In this document: positions 10,681 through 20,546 of the stretch, one piece after another
Layout of the letters: each line of letters opens with the position of its first letter
Numbering within the stretch: position 1 is the stretch's first letter
From: Thalassospira xianhensis MCCC 1A02616
GTDB taxonomy: Bacteria; Pseudomonadota; Alphaproteobacteria; Rhodospirillales; Thalassospiraceae
NCBI RefSeq assembly: GCF_003326475.1
Contig: NZ_JPWA01000017.1
Coordinates: forward strand, 31,312-95,311
Direction of reading: 5' to 3'
DNA: 64,000 bases
Notes under the pieces: generated by a model
What the model saw: only the letters and a program-made list of their open reading frames with translations
Database searches by the model: none
Told to the model about the DNA's origin: nothing
Position numbers and translations under genes: made by a program

Positions 10681-10708
10681 CGGGCTGGTCAGTGACCGGC
10701 CCGTTTTT
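10681..10708 (+). terminator. Rho-independent terminator after mdh
   Basis: CGGGCTGGTCA (10681-10691) pairs with TGACCGGCCCG (10693-10703) with one T:G wobble, and TTTTT follows. It lies 10 bases after the mdh stop and should end or reduce mdh transcription before sucC. Confidence 0.85.
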
Positions 10709-10710
10709 CA

Positions 10711-10739
10711 TTCATTGTCGTTATTATAACGTCAATGAA
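10711..10739. promoter_or_regulatory. 29-base near-perfect palindrome upstream of sucC
   Basis: TTCATTGTCGTTAT (10711-10724) and ATAACGTCAATGAA (10726-10739) are reverse complements apart from one pair, centred on T10725. It starts just after the mdh terminator and lies about 100 bases before sucC. The length and AT content suggest a dimeric regulator site rather than a terminator, since no T-tract follows. Confidence 0.6.
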
Positions 10740-10766
10740 CGCGGGCCTCGCAACAACGTCCCCTTT

Positions 10767-10795
10767 TTGACAGGGACATTGAAACCACGATTTCT
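10767..10795 (+). promoter_or_regulatory. sucC: Possible sigma70-type promoter of the suc operon
   Basis: A consensus -35 box TTGACA (10767-10772) is followed after 17 bases by a weak -10-like ATTTCT (10790-10795), 42 bases before the sucC start. The -35 match is perfect; the -10 is poor, so this is tentative. Confidence 0.35.
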
Positions 10796-10837
10796 GACCC
10801 ACAGGAAATCGTACGGAAGGCAAGAAAGCGACCGAAC

Positions 10838-12037
10838 ATGAATATTCATGAGTACCAGGCGAAAGAAATTCTTCGCAAATACGGTGTGACCGTGCCGAAC
10901 GGCAAGGTTGCCTACACCGCTCAGGAAGCCACCGAAGCTGCCCAGTCCCTGGCTGGTCCGGTTTACGTGGTGAAATCGCAGATCCATGCAGGTGGCCGCG
11001 GTAAAGGCACCTTCAAGGAAGCAACCGCTGGCGATAAAGGCGGCGTTCGCGTCGTCAAAAGCGTCGAGGAAGTCGGCACCAATGCCGGTCAGATGCTCGG
11101 CGCCACTCTGGTCACCCACCAGACCGGCCCGGATGGCAAGGAAGTCAAACGCGTCTATATCGAAGAAGGCTGCGACATCGCACGCGAACTTTACCTTTCG
11201 CTGCTTGTTGACCGTGCCACTTCGCGCGTGATCTTCATGGCCTCCACCGAAGGCGGCATGGACATCGAAGAAGTTGCCGAAGCAACCCCGGAAAAGATCG
11301 TCACCGTTGACATCGATCCGGCTGCCGGCTTCTCGGGCTTCCATGGTCGCAAACTGGCATTCGCGCTGGGTCTCGAAGGCAAACAGGTTTCCAAGGCCGT
11401 CAAATTCATGACCGCCATGTATAACTGCTTCCTCGAAACCGATGCTGCCATGGTTGAAATCAACCCGCTGGTCGTTACCGGCGACGGCGACATCATCGCG
11501 CTCGATTGCAAAATGAACTTCGACGACAACGCGCTGTTCCGTCATCCGGACATCGAAGAACTGCGCGACGAAGACGAAGAAAACCCGGCCGAACTCGAAG
11601 CTGCAAAACACAGCCTCAACTACATCAAGCTCGATGGCACCATCGGCTGCATGGTCAACGGCGCAGGCCTTGCCATGGCAACCATGGACATCATCAAGCT
11701 TTATGGCGGCGCACCGGCAAACTTCCTCGACGTTGGCGGCGGGGCCACCAAGGAACGCGTTACAACCGCGTTCAAACTGATCCTGTCTGACCCGAATGTC
11801 GAAGGCATCCTGGTCAACATCTTTGGCGGCATCATGCGTTGTGACGTGATCGCAGACGGCGTTGTGGCAGCAGCCCGCGAAGTCAGCCTGAACGTTCCGC
11901 TGGTCGTTCGCCTCGAAGGCACCAATGTCGAACTTGGCAAGAAAATCCTCGAAGAATCGGGTCTGCCGATTGTTTCGGCCGACAACCTTGCCGATGCCGC
12001 CGAAAAGGTGGTCAAAGCTGTGAAGGAGGCCGCGTAA
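10838..12037 (+). CDS. sucC: Succinyl-CoA synthetase (ADP-forming) subunit beta
   Basis: The 399-residue protein begins [12 protein letters not shown] and has the ATP-grasp and CoA-ligase domains of Suc[16 protein letters not shown] near residue 50, the nucleotide and metal segments ([25 protein letters not shown]) and the C-terminal [13 protein letters not shown]. With SucD it converts succinyl-CoA to succinate while making ATP or GTP. Only two bases separate it from sucD, so the subunits are co-translated. Length is normal. Confidence 0.97.
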   Translation: MNIHEYQAKEILRKYGVTVPNGKVAYTAQEATEAAQSLAGPVYVVKSQIHAGGRGKGTFKEATAGDKGGVRVVKSVEEVGTNAGQMLGATLVTHQTGPDGKEVKRVYIEEGCDIARELYLSLLVDRATSRVIFMASTEGGMDIEEVAEATPEKIVTVDIDPAAGFSGFHGRKLAFALGLEGKQVSKAVKFMTAMYNCFLETDAAMVEINPLVVTGDGDIIALDCKMNFDDNALFRHPDIEELRDEDEENPAELEAAKHSLNYIKLDGTIGCMVNGAGLAMATMDIIKLYGGAPANFLDVGGGATKERVTTAFKLILSDPNVEGILVNIFGGIMRCDVIADGVVAAAREVSLNVPLVVRLEGTNVELGKKILEESGLPIVSADNLADAAEKVVKAVKEAA

Positions 12038-12039
12038 CT

Positions 12040-12915
12040 ATGGCTGTTCTCGTCGATAAAAACACCAAAGTTATCTGCCAGGGTTTCACCGGTTCGCAGG
12101 GTACCTTCCACAGCGAACAGGCAATTGCCTATGGCACCAAAATGGTTGGCGGCGTGACCCCGGGTAAAGGCGGCACCAAGCACCTTGACCTGCCGGTCTT
12201 CAACACCGTTGACGAAGCGGTCCATGTTACCGGTGCCAACGCATCGGTCATCTATGTTCCGCCGCCCTTCGCGGCTGATGCAATTCTCGAAGCCATCGAC
12301 GCCAAAGTCGAACTGGCTGTCTGCATCACCGAAGGCATTCCGGTTGCCGACATGGTTCGCGTCAAGCGCGCCCTTTCGGGTTCGAAAACCCGTCTGATCG
12401 GCCCGAACTGCCCGGGCGTCATCACGCCTGACGAATGCAAGATCGGCATCATGCCGGGCCACATTCACCGTCGCGGCAAAATCGGTATCGTTTCACGTTC
12501 CGGTACGCTGACCTACGAAGCAGTCGCACAGACCACGGCCGCTGGCCTGGGTCAGTCGACCTGTATTGGTATCGGTGGTGACCCGGTCAACGGCACCAAC
12601 TTCATCGATTGCCTCGACCTGTTCCTGAAGGATCCGGAAACCGAAGGCATCATCATGATCGGTGAGATCGGTGGTTCTGCCGAAGAAGAAGCATGTGAAT
12701 TCCTGCAGGCTTCCAAAGTCAAAAAACCGGTTGCCGGCTTTATTGCTGGTGTAACCGCGCCTCCGGGTAAACGCATGGGCCATGCCGGTGCGATCATCTC
12801 CGGCGGTAAGGGCACTGCGGATGCGAAAATGGAAGCAATGCGCAGCGCTGGTATTCTTGTTGCCGATTCCCCGGCAAGCCTTGGCTCGACCATGCTCAAG
12901 GCTTTGAAAGGGTAA
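12040..12915 (+). CDS. sucD: Succinyl-CoA synthetase subunit alpha
   Basis: The 291-residue subunit has the CoA-binding Rossmann domain ([18 protein letters not shown]), the GPNCPGVI motif and the phosphohistidine loop with H248 in [19 protein letters not shown]. The histidine is phosphorylated during catalysis. The gene is two bases after sucC and 69 bases before sucA, within one TCA operon. Confidence 0.97.
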   Translation: MAVLVDKNTKVICQGFTGSQGTFHSEQAIAYGTKMVGGVTPGKGGTKHLDLPVFNTVDEAVHVTGANASVIYVPPPFAADAILEAIDAKVELAVCITEGIPVADMVRVKRALSGSKTRLIGPNCPGVITPDECKIGIMPGHIHRRGKIGIVSRSGTLTYEAVAQTTAAGLGQSTCIGIGGDPVNGTNFIDCLDLFLKDPETEGIIMIGEIGGSAEEEACEFLQASKVKKPVAGFIAGVTAPPGKRMGHAGAIISGGKGTADAKMEAMRSAGILVADSPASLGSTMLKALKG

Positions 12916-12984
12916 TCAGGGTAGTCAGAGGAAAGGCAGGGGGAGGCGTGGTCTCTTTCGGGACCATGCCTTCCAAGACCACAA

Positions 12985-15897
12985 ATGAAACCTCAAGATA
13001 TCGACACGATTCTGAACGAGTCGAACGCAACTTATATCGCTGAACTTTATGCCCGGTATCAGAGCAACCCGTCTGCGGTTGATCAGAGCTGGGCTGAGTT
13101 TTTTGACGGGTTGCAGGACGACGCTTCCGATCTCCTTGCCGAAATGCAGGGACCCAGCTGGCAGCCGCGGGAAACCAAGGTTGTTGGCGGTATGGAAGGA
13201 TACGACGTCTCCCAGGGTCACGCCGAACGTCCCGCCAATGGCGGCTACGCACCGGCGGCTCATGCGGCACCACAGGGTGCGCCGGTCAGTTCCGACGCCA
13301 TCCGTGCCGCGGCACATGATTCCATTCGCGCCCTGATGCTGATCCGCTCCTATCGCGTGCGCGGCCATCTCGAAGCGAACCTTGATCCGCTGGGCCTGGC
13401 CCCGCGTGATCCGCACCCGGAACTCGATCCGAAAACCTATGGCTTCACCGAAGCCGACATGGATCGCCCGATCTACATCGCCAATGTTCTTGGCCTTGAA
13501 ACGGCAACCATTCGCCAGATCGTATCGCTGGCCCGCAAAACCTATTGCGGCTCGATCGGCATCGAATTCATGCATATTCAGGAACCTGAACAGAAATCCT
13601 GGATTCAGCAGCGCGTCGAAAGCATCGGCAACCAGACGCAGTTCACTGCGCGCGGCAAGGAAGCCATCCTTGAGCGCCTGGTCGAAGCCGAAGGTTTCGA
13701 AAACTATCTGCACACCAAATATGTCGGCACCAAGCGTTTCGGCATCGACGGTGGCGAAGCCCTGATGCCGGCTCTCGAACAGATCCTTAAACGCGGCAGC
13801 CAGCTTGGCATCCGCGAGGTCGTGTTCGGCATGCCGCACCGTGGTCGTCTGAACGTTCTGGCGAACGTTCTGAACAAGCCGTTCCAGGCGATCTTCTCGG
13901 AATTCATGGGCAACCCGTCCAAGCCAGACGACGTGATGGGCTCGGGTGACGTTAAATATCACCTTGGAACGTCCGCTGACCGTGAATTTGACGGCAACGT
14001 TGTTCACCTGTCGCTGACTGCGAACCCGTCCCACCTCGAAGCGGTAAACACCGTCGTTCTGGGTAAGGTCCGCGCCAAACAGGCACAGCGCAAGGACACG
14101 GCACGCGAACAGGTCATGGGTATCCTCCTTCACGGGGATGCGGCCTTTGCCGGTCAGGGTCTTGTTGCTGAAACCTTCGATCTGTCGCACCTCAAAGGCT
14201 ATCGTACCGGCGGTACGATCCACTTTGTCGTCAACAACCAGATCGGTTTCACCACCAAGCCGTCCGATTCGCGCTCCTCGCCTTACTGCTCGGATATTGC
14301 CAAGGTCGTTCAGGCGCCGATCATCCATGTCAATGGTGACGACCCCGAAGCCGTGGTTCACGCCGCACGCATCGCGACCGAATTCCGTCAGGAATTCAAA
14401 CAGGACGTCGTGATCGACATGTTCTGCTATCGCCGCTTTGGTCACAACGAAAGCGACGAACCGGCCTTCACCCAGCCCAAGATGTATGACGTGATCGGCA
14501 AACACCCGACCACCAAGGACATCTATGCGCAGAAACTGGTCAAGGAAGGTCTTCTGACCGAAGAACGCGTCAAGGAACTGGATCAGAAATTCCAGAACTA
14601 CCTTGACGATGAATTCAAGGCCTCCGAAGCCTACCGCCCGAACAAGGCAGACTGGCTTGAAGGCAAATGGTCGGGCCTCGCATCCTCGCACGGCGAAGAT
14701 GCAGACTGGACCGGTCAGACCGGTGTGGAAAACGACTTGTTGCAGGAAGTTGGCCGGGCTCTTTCGACCCCGCCCAGCGACTATGACATCAACAAGAAAA
14801 TCCTGCGCCAGCTCAAGGCCAAGGCCAAGATGTTCGAAACCGGCGAAGGCATTGACTGGGCAACCGGTGAAGCCCTCGCATTCGGCACCCTGATGTGCGA
14901 AGGCACTCCGGTGCGTCTGTCCGGTCAGGATTGCCAGCGCGGCACCTTCTCGCAGCGTCACGCAAAACTGGTCGATCAGACCAACGAGGCAAAATACACC
15001 CCGCTCAACAACATCCGTACCGGCCAGGCCGAGCTTGAAGTCCTCAACTCGCCCCTGTCCGAAGCCGGTGTTCTGGGCTTCGAATATGGCATCACCCTTG
15101 CCGAACCGCATTCGCTGGTTCTGTGGGAAGCCCAGTTCGGTGATTTTGCCAACGGTGCACAGGTCATCATCGACCAGTTCATCAGTTCGGGCGAAGCCAA
15201 ATGGCTGCGCATGTCCGGTCTGGTGATGCTGTTGCCGCACGGGTACGAAGGTCAGGGTCCGGAACACAGTTCCGCCCGTCTGGAACGGTATCTGCAGCTT
15301 TGTGGTGAAAACAACATGCAGGTGGCCAACGTCACGACCCCTGCAAACTATTACCACATCCTGCGCCGCCAGATCCGCCGCTCGTTCCGCAAGCCGCTGA
15401 TCCTGATGACGCCGAAATCGCTTCTGCGTCACAAACAGGCGGTCTCGCCGCTGTCCGACTTCGGACCGGGGACCATCTTCCAGTCCGTGATCGGCGAAAC
15501 CGGCAAGCTGACTGATGCCAAAAAGGTCAAACGCGTCGTCCTGTCTGCGGGCAAGGTCTATTACGATCTGCTCGCTGAACGCGAAAACCGCGGGATTGAC
15601 GATGTTGCCCTGGTGCGCGTCGAACAGCTCTATCCGTGGCCGGCCAAGGAACTGGCAGAAGAACTTGCCAAATATCCGAATGCCGATGTGGTCTGGTGTC
15701 AGGAAGAACCCGAAAACATGGGTTCGTGGTACTTCGTCGATCGTCGTATCGAAGGCGTGCTGTCTGAAATCAAACACAAGGCCAGCCGCCCGATCTATGT
15801 CGGTCGCAAGGCTGCCGCGTCCCCGGCAACGGGCTTGCTCAAGGCTCACCTGCGCGAACAGGCCGAACTGGTAGATGCCGCGCTGAGCGTAAAATAA
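12985..15897 (+). CDS. sucA: 2-oxoglutarate dehydrogenase E1 component
   Basis: The 970-residue thiamine-diphosphate enzyme starts with the E2-binding N-terminal helix region ([20 protein letters not shown]), then a linker and the ThDP domains: [54 protein letters not shown], and a C-terminal transketolase-like domain ([31 protein letters not shown]). It decarboxylates 2-oxoglutarate and passes succinyl to the lipoyl group of SucB. Length agrees with alphaproteobacterial SucA. Open frames on the opposite strand here are shadows. Confidence 0.98.
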   Translation: MKPQDIDTILNESNATYIAELYARYQSNPSAVDQSWAEFFDGLQDDASDLLAEMQGPSWQPRETKVVGGMEGYDVSQGHAERPANGGYAPAAHAAPQGAPVSSDAIRAAAHDSIRALMLIRSYRVRGHLEANLDPLGLAPRDPHPELDPKTYGFTEADMDRPIYIANVLGLETATIRQIVSLARKTYCGSIGIEFMHIQEPEQKSWIQQRVESIGNQTQFTARGKEAILERLVEAEGFENYLHTKYVGTKRFGIDGGEALMPALEQILKRGSQLGIREVVFGMPHRGRLNVLANVLNKPFQAIFSEFMGNPSKPDDVMGSGDVKYHLGTSADREFDGNVVHLSLTANPSHLEAVNTVVLGKVRAKQAQRKDTAREQVMGILLHGDAAFAGQGLVAETFDLSHLKGYRTGGTIHFVVNNQIGFTTKPSDSRSSPYCSDIAKVVQAPIIHVNGDDPEAVVHAARIATEFRQEFKQDVVIDMFCYRRFGHNESDEPAFTQPKMYDVIGKHPTTKDIYAQKLVKEGLLTEERVKELDQKFQNYLDDEFKASEAYRPNKADWLEGKWSGLASSHGEDADWTGQTGVENDLLQEVGRALSTPPSDYDINKKILRQLKAKAKMFETGEGIDWATGEALAFGTLMCEGTPVRLSGQDCQRGTFSQRHAKLVDQTNEAKYTPLNNIRTGQAELEVLNSPLSEAGVLGFEYGITLAEPHSLVLWEAQFGDFANGAQVIIDQFISSGEAKWLRMSGLVMLLPHGYEGQGPEHSSARLERYLQLCGENNMQVANVTTPANYYHILRRQIRRSFRKPLILMTPKSLLRHKQAVSPLSDFGPGTIFQSVIGETGKLTDAKKVKRVVLSAGKVYYDLLAERENRGIDDVALVRVEQLYPWPAKELAEELAKYPNADVVWCQEEPENMGSWYFVDRRIEGVLSEIKHKASRPIYVGRKAAASPATGLLKAHLREQAELVDAALSVK

Positions 15898-15903
15898 CTT
15901 TAC

Positions 15904-15929
15904 CAGACGGGCGGGAAACCGCCCGTCTG
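15904..15929 (+). promoter_or_regulatory. Intercistronic GAAA-tetraloop hairpin between sucA and sucB
   Basis: CAGACGGGCGG (15904-15914) pairs perfectly with CCGCCCGTCTG (15919-15929) around GAAA, a very stable tetraloop. No T-tract follows, so this is not a classical terminator. It may protect the sucCDA message from 3' exonucleases or mark a processing point. Confidence 0.6.
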
Positions 15930-16001
15930 CCCGCACATTCAGAATTCATTCGTATTCGGGCAGGCCCAAACTGTCTGATAGAAAAAACGGTCGAGGAAAA
16001 A

Positions 16002-17294
16002 ATGGCGACTGAAGTTAAAGTTCCCACGCTGGGCGAGTCTGTTACCGAAGCAACAATTGCGAAATGGTACAAAAAAGTCGGTGATGCAGTTGCAGCCGAT
16101 GAACCGATTGTCGAACTTGAAACCGACAAGGTTACCGTCGAAGTCAACGCACCGGTCGCTGGTGCGATTGTCGAACTGGTTGCCGGCGAAGGTGACGAAG
16201 TCGAAGTCGGCGCCCTGATCGCCATGATCAAGGAAGGTGCCGAAGGCGCTGCTCCGGCCAAGGAAGAAAAAGCCGAAGCCCCAGAAGAATCTAAAAAAGA
16301 AGAACCGAAGAAAGAAGAACCGAAAAAAGAAGAAGCCAAACCGGCTGCTGCCCCGGCAGCAAGCGCACCGGCGGCTTCGACCTCGGCCAATACCGATCAT
16401 CCGCTGCCGCCTGCCGTTCGCAAACTGGTCGAAGACAAAAATCTCGATCCGTCGAAAATTCCGGCAACCGGCAAAGACGGCCGCCTGACCAAGGGCGACG
16501 TTCTGAACTTCCTCGAAGGTGGTGGATCGGCTCCGCGCGCGGCTGCGGCTGCACCGGCAGCACCTGCTGCTCCGAAGCCGGAACGCGAACTGCGCGAAGG
16601 CGAAGAACGCGTCAAAATGTCCAAGCTGCGCCAGACCATCGCGCGCCGCCTGAAAGAAGCCCAGAACACCGCGGCCATGCTGACCACTTATAACGAAGTG
16701 GACATGACCAACCTTCTGGCTTGCCGTAATCAGTACAAGGACGGCTTTGAAAAGAAACACGGTGTGAAGCTCGGCTTCATGTCCTTCTTCATCAAGGCCT
16801 GCACCACCGCACTGAACGAATGGCCGGCGGTCAATGCCGAGATTGATGGCAACAGCTTCATCTACAAGAACTACTGCGATATCGGCGTTGCCGTTGGTAC
16901 CCCGCAGGGTCTGGTTGTTCCGGTGATCCGTTCGGCTGAAAAGAAAACCTTTGCCGACCTCGAAAGCACCATTGTCGATTTCGGCAAACGTGCGCGTGAC
17001 GGCAAACTGGGCATGGATGAAATGACCGGCGGCTCGTTCACCATCTCGAATGGTGGCGTGTTTGGCTCGCTCCTGTCATCTCCGATCCTGAATGCGCCGC
17101 AGTCCGGTATCCTCGGCATGCACAAAACCCAGATGCGCCCGGTCGCGATCGACGGCAAGGTCGAAATCCGTCCGATGATGTATCTCGCACTGTCCTATGA
17201 CCACCGTATCATTGACGGCCGCGAAGCCGTTTCCTTCCTGGTACGCGTCAAGGAATGCATCGAGAACCCGGAACGCATCCTGCTCGACATCTGA
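16002..17294 (+). CDS. sucB: Dihydrolipoyllysine succinyltransferase (2-oxoglutarate dehydrogenase E2)
   Basis: The 430-residue E2 has one lipoyl domain (ETDKV, lipoylated K43), a flexible Ala/Pro/Lys/Glu linker, an E1/E3-binding domain ([19 protein letters not shown], about residues 131-165), a second Ala/Pro linker and the catalytic acyltransferase core ending in [11 protein letters not shown] with H401 and D405. It transfers succinyl to CoA and forms the complex core. The first linker holds three tandem 15-base repeats (16293-16337) encoding KKEEP-like units. It lies 104 bases after sucA, with a hairpin between, and 24 bases before lpdA. Confidence 0.97.
   Translation: MATEVKVPTLGESVTEATIAKWYKKVGDAVAADEPIVELETDKVTVEVNAPVAGAIVELVAGEGDEVEVGALIAMIKEGAEGAAPAKEEKAEAPEESKKEEPKKEEPKKEEAKPAAAPAASAPAASTSANTDHPLPPAVRKLVEDKNLDPSKIPATGKDGRLTKGDVLNFLEGGGSAPRAAAAAPAAPAAPKPERELREGEERVKMSKLRQTIARRLKEAQNTAAMLTTYNEVDMTNLLACRNQYKDGFEKKHGVKLGFMSFFIKACTTALNEWPAVNAEIDGNSFIYKNYCDIGVAVGTPQGLVVPVIRSAEKKTFADLESTIVDFGKRARDGKLGMDEMTGGSFTISNGGVFGSLLSSPILNAPQSGILGMHKTQMRPVAIDGKVEIRPMMYLALSYDHRIIDGREAVSFLVRVKECIENPERILLDI
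16293..16337 (+). repeat. Three tandem 15-base repeats in the SucB linker
   Basis: Three copies of a unit close to AAAAAAGAAGAACCG encode [10 protein letters not shown] and KKEEA (residues 98-112) in the mobile linker after the lipoyl domain. Such repeats can vary in number between strains by slippage; the linker should tolerate this. Confidence 0.8.
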
Positions 17295-17318
17295 TCAGAC
17301 AAAAGGATCAAAGAACTC

Positions 17319-18725
17319 ATGAGTGAGAACTACGACGTTGTCGTGATCGGTGGCGGTCCTGGCGGTTACGTTTGCGCCATCCGCGCCGCACAGCTTGGTC
17401 TCAAGGTTGCCTGCGTTGAAAAACGCGGCACCCTTGGCGGTACCTGCCTCAATGTAGGCTGCATCCCGTCCAAGGCCCTGCTTCATTCGTCCCACCTCTT
17501 CGAAGAGGCGACCGAGCATTTCGATACCCACGGCATCGAAGTCTCCAAGCCGAAGGTCAATCTCGAAAAGATGATGGCCCGCAAGGACAAGGTCGTTGAC
17601 AGCAATGTCAAGGGCATTGAATTCCTGTTCAAGAAGAACAAGGTCACCTACGTCAAGGGTGCCGGCGAAATCACCTCGCCGACCACGGTCAAGGTTGCCC
17701 TTCTGGATGGCGGCGAAGAAACCCTGAATGCCAAGAACATCGTGATCGCCACGGGTTCGGAAGTCACCCCGCTGCCGGGTGTCGAAATTGACGAAAAAAA
17801 CATCGTCTCCTCGACCGGCGCGCTGGTTCTTCCGAAAGTGCCGAAAAAGATGGTCGTCATTGGCGCAGGCGTGATCGGTCTGGAATTGGGTTCGGTCTGG
17901 CGTCGGCTTGGTTCCGAAGTCACCGTGATCGAATATCTCGACCGCATCCTGCCGGGCATGGATGGCGAACTGGTCAAACAGACCCAGCGCATCTTCGCCA
18001 AACAGGGCCTCGACTTCAAACTGGGCCACAAGGTCACCGGTGCGAAATCGGGCAAGTCTGGCGTGACCCTCACGGTTGAACCGTCCAAGGGCGGCGATGC
18101 CGAGGAAATCAAGGCTGACGTCGTTCTGGTCGCCATTGGTCGCCGTCCGTTTGTCAAAGGCCTTGGCCTTGACAAGGCAGGCGTCGAACTTGACGAACGC
18201 GGTCGCGTTAAAACCGACGAACACTTCCAGACCAACGTGCAGGGCATCTTTGCGATTGGCGATGCGATTGCCGGTCCGATGCTCGCCCACAAGGCCGAGG
18301 AAGACGGTGTCGCCCTTGCCGAAATGCTGGCAGGCGAAGAAGGCCATGTCGATTACGGCAAGGTCCCGGGTGTTGTTTACACCTGGCCGGAAGTTGCCAC
18401 TGTCGGCAAGACCGAAGAACAGTTGAAGGAAGAAGGCGTTGACTACAAGGTCGGCAAATTCCCCTTCACCGCCAACGGTCGTGCCAAGGCAATGGAAAGC
18501 ACCGAGGGCTTCGTGAAGATCATCGAAGACAATAAAACGCACCGCGTCGTCGGCGCACATATTGTCGGCCCGGCTGCGGGTGATCTGATTGCCGAAGTGG
18601 TCCTTGCGATGGAATACGGCGCCTCTGCCGAAGACATCGCACGCACCTGTCACGCCCACCCGGCCCTTGGCGAATCCGTCAAGGAAGCCGCCCTGGACGC
18701 CGACAAACGCGCGATCCACATGTAA
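17319..18725 (+). CDS. lpdA: Dihydrolipoyl dehydrogenase (E3)
   Basis: The 468-residue flavoprotein starts with the FAD motif [16 protein letters not shown], has the redox disulfide C43/C48 in [16 protein letters not shown], an NAD-binding motif ([20 protein letters not shown]) and the C-terminal catalytic histidine in [10 protein letters not shown]. It reoxidises dihydrolipoamide of the 2-oxoglutarate dehydrogenase complex. It is the last gene of the suc operon and is followed by a strong terminator. Confidence 0.97.
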   Translation: MSENYDVVVIGGGPGGYVCAIRAAQLGLKVACVEKRGTLGGTCLNVGCIPSKALLHSSHLFEEATEHFDTHGIEVSKPKVNLEKMMARKDKVVDSNVKGIEFLFKKNKVTYVKGAGEITSPTTVKVALLDGGEETLNAKNIVIATGSEVTPLPGVEIDEKNIVSSTGALVLPKVPKKMVVIGAGVIGLELGSVWRRLGSEVTVIEYLDRILPGMDGELVKQTQRIFAKQGLDFKLGHKVTGAKSGKSGVTLTVEPSKGGDAEEIKADVVLVAIGRRPFVKGLGLDKAGVELDERGRVKTDEHFQTNVQGIFAIGDAIAGPMLAHKAEEDGVALAEMLAGEEGHVDYGKVPGVVYTWPEVATVGKTEEQLKEEGVDYKVGKFPFTANGRAKAMESTEGFVKIIEDNKTHRVVGAHIVGPAAGDLIAEVVLAMEYGASAEDIARTCHAHPALGESVKEAALDADKRAIHM

Positions 18726-18751
18726 CAAGATCCGGGGCAACCCAATCCCAC

Positions 18752-18783
18752 AAACGGCCGCTCCAATGGGGCGGCCGTTTTTT
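18752..18783 (+). terminator. Rho-independent terminator of the suc operon
   Basis: AAACGGCCGCTCC (18752-18764) pairs with GGGGCGGCCGTTT (18768-18780) with one T:G wobble around an AAT loop, and the T run continues to 18783. It lies 26 bases after the lpdA stop. Confidence 0.93.
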
Positions 18784-18836
18784 GTGCCCGACGTTCCAGC
18801 CCGCTCCCTTAACCGCCCCCATAAACTCCCCTAACC

Positions 18837-18865
18837 GTCATTCCCGCGAAGGCGGGAATCCAGAC
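18837..18865 (+). repeat. REP-like palindromic repeat, copy 1
   Basis: A GTCATTCCCGCGAAGGCGGG unit followed by AATCCAGAC forms a short hairpin (TTCCCGC / GCGGGAA). This motif is a widespread dispersed intergenic repeat type in proteobacteria. A related unit in the opposite orientation lies 74 bases downstream. Confidence 0.8.
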
Positions 18866-18938
18866 AACCGTCCGGCAACGCACAGTTGCCGATATGCGCG
18901 CTCTTATCCGAACCCGACAGACCCAACCTGCCAAAGCA

Positions 18939-18966
18939 TGGACACCCGCCTTCGCGGGTGTGACGG
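18939..18966 (-). repeat. REP-like palindromic repeat, copy 2 (inverted)
   Basis: TGGACACCCGCCTTCGCGGG followed by TGTGACGG is a diverged copy of the unit at 18837-18865 read on the other strand (ACCCGC / GCGGGT hairpin). The two form a head-to-head pair, the arrangement known for REP doublets. Confidence 0.75.
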
Positions 18967-19784
18967 AGGGTGGGTTCTGCTGCCCGGTCCATGACGCTCC
19001 CCTCGCCCGCAGCACCGCCACGTCACAATTGCCATGCCTCGCCCCGTCAGCCCCCAGTCAGCTCTGCCCCGCAGCGCTCCGCCACTGCCCTACGCTGCCT
19101 CCAGCATGCAAAACGGCATCAAGGGTGACATCGGGCAGATTTGGATGCTGCTCCGGACACCGGACCAAAGCCCGGATTGCAACTCGGCCCCGCCACTAGC
19201 CCGACACCAAACCGAAACCTGCCTTGCCTCCGAGACGCAACACCCCCCAAAGCCCAAGCCGGATTCCACACCGCACGGAGCCCGAGCTATCGGGTCTCGT
19301 CGTTGATGCCGCTGGTGCCACCGACACCGACACGACAGATGCGATTGCACATGCTGGTCTTCCCACCGATGGCGACGGGGCTCCGCCGACCTCTCCTGCC
19401 TCCACTCTCGCCAGATGGTGCAGCCTGAACGGAACGGTCCCGTCGTGACCAACGCTCCGATCCCGGCGCTGGCGTGATGACATCGCGGCCCCGAACCGCC
19501 CCTGCTCCGCTGCTGACCACTCGATCCGCATCCGGCCCCGCAAATCTCCCCGCACCCTTCCCGGCAGGCGCACCTCTCCCGTTCTGCCTTTTCGTTTCGT
19601 CAAACTTTACGCCGTCCATTTCCGGGCCATTTCAATGCCCGGACGCACTCCCACCGTAATGACTTTGCTCCACACGGATCTTCCGCGCTTGGCGGAAACC
19701 ACCTGTTACTCAACCACTCAACATCGTCGCTTTTTCTTCACGTCATCCCCTTGGCTTTGACGAACAATCCGCCCCCGAAAACGC

Positions 19785-19817
19785 AAAAACCCGCCAAAGC
19801 GCATCACGCCTGGCAGG
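19785..19817 (-). terminator. Terminator-like hairpin on the minus strand in the gene-free region
   Basis: Read on the minus strand, CCTGCCAGGCG (19817-19807) can pair, with wobbles and a bulge, with GCGCTTTGGCGGG (19802-19790) and is followed by TTTTT (19789-19785). No gene lies upstream on this strand before mgsA, so it would end an unseen short transcript. Confidence 0.4.
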
Positions 19818-19872
19818 TTATGTCTCCGGACCCATTTGTCCTGTTGACTTTATCTTTATGCCACAAACAAAA

Positions 19873-19887
19873 GAACAAATCAAGAAC
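19873..19887. promoter_or_regulatory. Possible LexA (SOS) box, GAAC-N7-GAAC
   Basis: GAACAAATCAAGAAC matches the direct-repeat LexA site of alphaproteobacteria (GTTC-N7-GTTC on the other strand) and sits in AT-rich intergenic DNA, 147 bases before mgsA. Eight fixed bases are expected about twice by chance in a window of this size, so this is suggestive only. Confidence 0.35.
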
Positions 19888-20033
19888 ATTTTTCAAAAAT
19901 CTTCGCTGTCCGGCTCCGGCAAAAATTCTCGTTTATTCTCAATAAATTATGCCATCATATTGCGGTATGAAGGACCGGTCCGCTAAGATCATCCGCCGGG
20001 ATTGCCCGGATCAAGACGCAGGAGAAACCACCC

Positions 20034-20480
20034 ATGACGCTTTCGATCGGACTTGTCGCCCACGACCGTCGCAAACGCGAAATGGCCGATTGGCTGGAAA
20101 CCCACAAATCACAGTTTTCCGGCACCCGGATTTTCGCCACCGGCACCACCGGGCGCGTGCTTCAGGAACGCTTCCCCGATCTTGATATCGTGGCCCTTAA
20201 AAGCGGCCCGTTCGGCGGGGATCAGCAGCTTGGCTCGATGATTGCGCATGGCGAATTGCAGGCAATGTTTTTCTTCACCGACCCGATGACGCCCCAACCC
20301 CACGATGTCGATGTCCGGGCCCTGATCCGGCTGGCCAACATGTATGAAGTGCCGATTGCGTGCAACCGCAGCACCGCCGACCTTCTGATCAGCAACCCGA
20401 AATTCGAGGAAATCTGCGAACAGTATCGCGGCCATTCCCCCGAACAGGTTTTTGCCGAATACCAGAACCGCAAGGTTTGA
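20034..20480 (+). CDS. mgsA: Methylglyoxal synthase
   Basis: The 148-residue enzyme has all family signatures: IGLVAHDRRK, ATGTTGRVL, LKSGPFGGDQQLG with catalytic aspartate D63, and FFTDPMTPQPHDVDVRAL with D83 and H90. It converts dihydroxyacetone phosphate to methylglyoxal and phosphate, a bypass of lower glycolysis used when phosphate is short or sugar phosphates accumulate. A GGAGA ribosome site precedes the ATG. It follows the long gene-free region and may be the first gene of a short unit with the AEC transporter. Confidence 0.96.
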   Translation: MTLSIGLVAHDRRKREMADWLETHKSQFSGTRIFATGTTGRVLQERFPDLDIVALKSGPFGGDQQLGSMIAHGELQAMFFFTDPMTPQPHDVDVRALIRLANMYEVPIACNRSTADLLISNPKFEEICEQYRGHSPEQVFAEYQNRKV

Positions 20481-20546
20481 GACACCCCCCGGCCCGCTCT
20501 GCCACCCGGCTTGGCCCACTCCACATCAAACTGATACGACCGCCCC

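Larger units (their letters stand above)
18784..20033. other. 1.25-kb stretch with no convincing gene
   Basis: Short overlapping open frames occur in several phases on both strands (mostly 18.8-19.6 kb), but none has a ribosome binding site with a plausible protein, and their translations are rich in Arg, Pro, Ser and Cys as expected from random GC-rich DNA. The plus strand of about 18970-19620 is unusually rich in C. It holds a pair of inverted REP-like repeats, and towards mgsA an AT-rich segment (about 19850-19970) with a GAAC-N7-GAAC site and a minus-strand terminator-like hairpin. It could be a decayed gene, an RNA locus or strain-variable DNA. Confidence 0.6.

Noticed and set aside
10724..12468. 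Minus-strand open frames opposite sucC and sucD
   Set aside because: They mirror high-GC third-position bias of the suc genes and have no supporting start signals.
12925..15936. Open frame of about 1000 codons on the minus strand opposite sucA
   Set aside because: It is a shadow of the strong codon bias of sucA: no ribosome site, composition rich in Phe, Arg, Gln and His, no recognisable domain, and sucA is certain.
17295..18740. Long minus-strand open frame opposite lpdA
   Set aside because: Same codon-bias shadow; the lpdA product has all catalytic motifs, and the antisense translation shows no family pattern.
19090..19619. Overlapping small open frames on both strands in the gene-free region
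   Set aside because: Several frames are open at once, the translations are low in complexity and Arg/Pro/Ser-rich, and no ribosome site or motif supports any one of them.
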